Shown here piece by piece: positions 16,403-18,678 of a stretch of DNA of 18,678 nucleotides. Source of the DNA: an uncultured Caulobacter sp. Lineage in GTDB: Bacteria; Pseudomonadota; Alphaproteobacteria; Caulobacterales; Caulobacteraceae. A program made the position numbers and the translations under genes. The DNA lies in the NCBI GenBank assembly GCA_937925635.1, contig CALALX010000097.1, positions 1-18,678 of the forward strand. Reading direction: 5' to 3'. Under the pieces are notes generated by a model that had not been told where the DNA came from, did not search any database, and saw only the letters and a program-made list of their open reading frames with translations. Within the stretch, counting starts at the first letter, position 1. Every line of letters begins with the position of its first letter.

Positions 16403-17553
16403 TCCAGTCGCCGCTGGGCATACTGCTCGCCCTTGTCCTCGCCGCCGTCGCCGCCGAAGTGCTCGGCAAGGTTCGCTATGGGCGAGCCCTCGGGCCGGCG
16501 CTGATCGTCATCATCCTCGGCGCCCTGCTGGCCAACCTGCGGCTCATCCCGCCGGCCGGGGCGGGAGGACCCGTCTATGACGCGGTGTTCGCGGTCGTCA
16601 TGCCCGCGGCGATCTTCCTGGTCCTGCTTGAGGCCAACCTGAAGGCGCTGAAGCGCGCCGGAGGCCCGATGATGATCGCCTTCTTCATCGGCGCGGCCGG
16701 CACGGTGGCCGGTGTGCTCGCGGCGGTCGCCCTGACGCCGGCGCGCGCCATGCTCGGCGACAAGCTCGCCGCCCTCTCCGGCATGTATGCGGGCACCTAC
16801 ATCGGCGGCAGCGCCAACTTCAACGCCATTGCGCTGCACTTCGGCGTCGCGCGGGACGGGGGGCTCTACACCGCGGCGGTCGTCGCCGACAATGTGCTGA
16901 CAGGGTTCTGGGTGGTCGCCACCCTGGCCCTGCCGCTGCTGCTCCTGAAGACCGGGCTATTCGGCGCCCGGCGCGTCGCCGTCGCCGCGGTCCCGGCGGA
17001 CGCCGCCGCCGCGCCGCCGCCGCCGCTCACGGGTGTCCTCGCCGTGGCCGCGCCGGTCGCGGTCGCCCTCGCCGGGGTGCTGGCGTCGGACCTCCTCGCG
17101 GGACTGCTCGCCAGGCTGGGCGCGCCTGTGCCCTCGGTGATCATCCTGACCACCCTCGCGCTGATCGTCGCCCAGACGCCGTTCGTCCATCGCATGACGC
17201 TCGGCCGCCCCATGGGACTGGCGGCGATCTACCTGTTCCTGGCCGTGGTCGGCGCGAGCGCCGATGTCGGAGCGCTCATCGCCGCCGGGCCCGTCGGGCT
17301 CATGCTGATGGCCTTCGTGGGGATCATCGTACTGGTCCACGCGGCGATCCTGATCGTCGCGGGATGGCTGCTGCGCATCGATCCGGACATCATCGCGATC
17401 GCCTCGAACGCCAACATCGGCGGCGCCAGCAGCGCCCTGTCGCTGGCCGAGAGCCTCGGGCGGGAGGATCTGGCGCTGTCCGCGGTGCTGGCCGGCACGG
17501 TGGGCACGGCCATCGGCACCTATATCGGCTTCATGGTGGCGGGCATCCTGTAG
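16393..17553 (+). CDS. DUF819 family integral membrane protein, putative transporter
   Basis: The protein has 386 residues, mostly hydrophobic, with about ten or more membrane segments, for example IQSPLGILLALVLAAVAAEV at the start and LTGVLAVAAPVAVALAGVLA in the middle. Two glycine-rich repeats, YIGGSANFNAIALHFG (about 136-151) and SNANIGGASSALSLAESLG (about 337-355), are the family signature and suggest an inverted-repeat carrier fold; the second half ends GTAIGTYIGFMVAGIL. The family (YjcL-like) has no established substrate. The ATG at 16393 lacks a ribosome site and no other in-frame start is better; a short upstream reading frame with a good site overlaps it. The stop overlaps the end of the convergent GNAT gene by 23 bases. 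Confidence 0.9.
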   Translation: MALIQSPLGILLALVLAAVAAEVLGKVRYGRALGPALIVIILGALLANLRLIPPAGAGGPVYDAVFAVVMPAAIFLVLLEANLKALKRAGGPMMIAFFIGAAGTVAGVLAAVALTPARAMLGDKLAALSGMYAGTYIGGSANFNAIALHFGVARDGGLYTAAVVADNVLTGFWVVATLALPLLLLKTGLFGARRVAVAAVPADAAAAPPPPLTGVLAVAAPVAVALAGVLASDLLAGLLARLGAPVPSVIILTTLALIVAQTPFVHRMTLGRPMGLAAIYLFLAVVGASADVGALIAAGPVGLMLMAFVGIIVLVHAAILIVAGWLLRIDPDIIAIASNANIGGASSALSLAESLGREDLALSAVLAGTVGTAIGTYIGFMVAGIL

Positions 17554-18097
17554 TCGGGGCCGCCTCGGCCCCGTCCGCACGGTCCAGCGCCTTGTAGAAG
17601 TAGGTGGTGTCGCAGGGCGCGCCGTCCGGCAGCAGGGCGTAGTTCGGGATCACGCCAACCCGGATCCAGCCCGACCGTTCGTACAGCCGCTCGGCCTCGG
17701 GGCTGGCGGTGTCGAGCACCAGCAGGGTCTTGCCCGCCGCCTTCGCCGCGGCCTCGGCCGCCCGCATCAGCAGGGCTCCGACGCCCCGGCGGCGGGCGCG
17801 GCGATGAACCAGCATCTTGGAGACATCGCCCCGGTGCGGCTGGTTCGGCGGCTGGGCCAGCACCACCTGCACCGTGCCCAGCGGGCCGTCGGCGTCCTCG
17901 GCCACGATCAGCACCCGTTCCCCGGCCGCCACGCCGGCGATGACGCCGGTCCAGAAGGCGGCGGCCTCGGCCCGCGTCATCGGCCACATGAAGCTGACCG
18001 AGGCCCCGCCCTCGACGCAGTCGAGCAGGATGTCGGACAGGCCGCTCAGGCGGTCTGCGGCTTCGGCGCCGTCGACGACGCGCACGCTGATGGTCAT
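17531..18097 (-). CDS. GNAT-family N-acetyltransferase
   Basis: The 188-residue protein has the GNAT acetyl-CoA-binding motif A: VSKMLVHRRARRRGVGALLM (R/Q-x-x-G-x-G as RRRGVG), preceded by strand VLIVAEDADGPLGTVQVVL and followed by LLVLDTASPEAERLYERSGW, motif B. FMWPMTRAEAAAFW near the N-terminus and the NYALLPDGAPCDTTYFYKAL end resemble acetyltransferases that act on small molecules, including antibiotic-like substrates, but the acceptor is unknown. GGAGGAG precedes the start by 7 bases. It follows hdaA on the same strand with a 50-base gap holding a hairpin. It is convergent with, and overlaps by 23 bases, the DUF819 gene; its proline-rich tail is encoded there. Confidence 0.9.
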   Translation of the reverse strand: MTISVRVVDGAEAADRLSGLSDILLDCVEGGASVSFMWPMTRAEAAAFWTGVIAGVAAGERVLIVAEDADGPLGTVQVVLAQPPNQPHRGDVSKMLVHRRARRRGVGALLMRAAEAAAKAAGKTLLVLDTASPEAERLYERSGWIRVGVIPNYALLPDGAPCDTTYFYKALDRADGAEAAPTTGCPPP

Positions 18098-18111
18098 GAC
18101 GGCGGCTCCTC

Positions 18112-18147
18112 CGATCGCGGCCAGACTAGGGCGCGGCCTCGCGATCG
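18112..18147 (-). terminator. hairpin between hdaA and the GNAT gene
   Basis: CGATCGCG (18112-18119) and CGCGATCG (18140-18147) are perfect 8-base arms; a further GCC/GGC can pair after a small bulge. It begins at the base after the hdaA stop codon. No U-run follows on the minus strand, so it is a partial or Rho-dependent terminator, or a processing hairpin, at most. Confidence 0.4.
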
Positions 18148-18678
18148 TCAGTCCCCGAACAGCTCCGGCTGGGCGTCGAGAACCGACTTCGCCAGCGGAC
18201 GGGTCAGTTCCCGGCCCTGTTCGCCCGCCGCTTCATCAAGCCGCCGGACCACCTCGCGCGCCGCGGCCACCGAGCGTGGCATCCGCTTGACCAGATACTC
18301 GTAGAGGTCGGGCGCGGGGCGACGCAGCTTCTCGCGGAACAGGGCCTCCAGCACCGCGATCATCAGGGCGTCGTCCGGCTCGCCCAGCTCGGCCACGGTC
18401 AGGGCGTTCAGCCGCGAGCGCAGGTCGGGCAGGGCGGCGTCCCAGGCCGCCGGTCGCGTGCGCGCCGTCAGCAGCAGGCCCCCGTCGGTCGACGCGCGGT
18501 TGATGAGGTGGAACAGCGCCTCGCCGGGCGCGCGGTCGGCGTCCTCGACCAGCACGGGCCCGCCGGCCGGCAGGTCGTCACCCGGCCTCCACGCCGTCGC
18601 CCCGGCCCGCCGCGCCCAGACGGTCGCCAGATGCGTCTTGCCGCTGCCCTCGGGCCCGACCAGCGCCAGCGTCCGGTT
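18148..18678 (-). CDS. hdaA: DnaA-related regulatory protein HdaA, C-terminal part (cut by window edge)
   Basis: The 177 visible residues run to the edge; the N-terminus is outside. Walker A is LALVGPEGSGKTHLA at about visible residues 4-18, Walker B-like sequence PVLVEDADRAPGEALFHLIN follows, and sensor-like LLLTARTRPAAWDAALPDLRSRL matches the Hda/DnaA AAA+ domain. The end (LYEYLVKRMPRSVAAAREVV) is the lid. No DnaA-type DNA-binding domain IV is present, as expected for Hda. With the beta clamp, HdaA stimulates DnaA-ATP hydrolysis and prevents over-initiation of replication. In many alphaproteobacteria hdaA sits beside ppk1; here about 7 kb separates them. The product name is by family and neighbourhood. 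Confidence 0.9.
   Translation of the reverse strand, partial: NRTLALVGPEGSGKTHLATVWARRAGATAWRPGDDLPAGGPVLVEDADRAPGEALFHLINRASTDGGLLLTARTRPAAWDAALPDLRSRLNALTVAELGEPDDALMIAVLEALFREKLRRPAPDLYEYLVKRMPRSVAAAREVVRRLDEAAGEQGRELTRPLAKSVLDAQPELFGD

Noticed and set aside
14494..16839. Extension of the Crp/Fnr frame into a 781-codon protein
   Set aside because: The added part is out of frame with the alcohol dehydrogenase and has no domain; the ATG at 15135 with the ATGA junction gives a normal Crp/Fnr length.

Overview
The window is high-GC DNA (roughly 68-70% by eye in the core genes) and looks like the chromosome of an alphaproteobacterium of the order Caulobacterales; Phenylobacterium or Caulobacter is my best guess from gene content and protein style, not from a search. 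The core genes purM, purN, rnd, ppx, ppk1 and hdaA are ones I know to lie near each other in many alphaproteobacteria. Here they are rearranged and interrupted by accessory genes.

Left part (1-5195). On the minus strand lies a SulP-type anion transporter, cut by the left edge, preceded by a small XRE regulator whose promoter region carries a 21-bp-spaced direct repeat. Upstream of that, also minus, is a purine operon purM-purN plus a small zinc-ribbon gene. A long, folded palindromic element fills most of the purM-purN gap. Divergent from purM is rnd (RNase D), which may be leaderless, then a strong hairpin, then a HAD-type phosphatase.

Middle (5196-11241). A Phd/YefM-PemK toxin-antitoxin operon sits behind a perfect AT-rich palindrome. 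On the minus strand, ppk1 and ppx overlap and are followed by a gene resembling sphingosine-1-phosphate lyase. The ppx-lyase gap is almost entirely one perfect 27-bp inverted repeat. A good match to a PhoB box lies upstream of ppk1.

Right part (11242-18678). A lower-GC pair, a DUF5131 (phage Gp37/Gp68, three-Cys-motif) protein and its partner TcmP, is arranged tail to tail with a 69-bp coding overlap. It is the best candidate in the window for a little-described system. Then come a metal-dependent amidohydrolase, a DUF2892 membrane protein, a Crp/Fnr regulator translationally coupled to a zinc alcohol dehydrogenase, a DUF819 membrane protein behind a possible leader peptide, a GNAT acetyltransferase, and the C-terminal 177 residues of HdaA. 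ppk1 and hdaA are thus about 7 kb apart with mostly accessory genes between them.

I see no tRNA, rRNA, CRISPR array, insertion sequence or transposase. No stretch over 300 bases lacks a gene. The largest gaps are 16197-16392 and 11072-11241, both divergent promoter regions.
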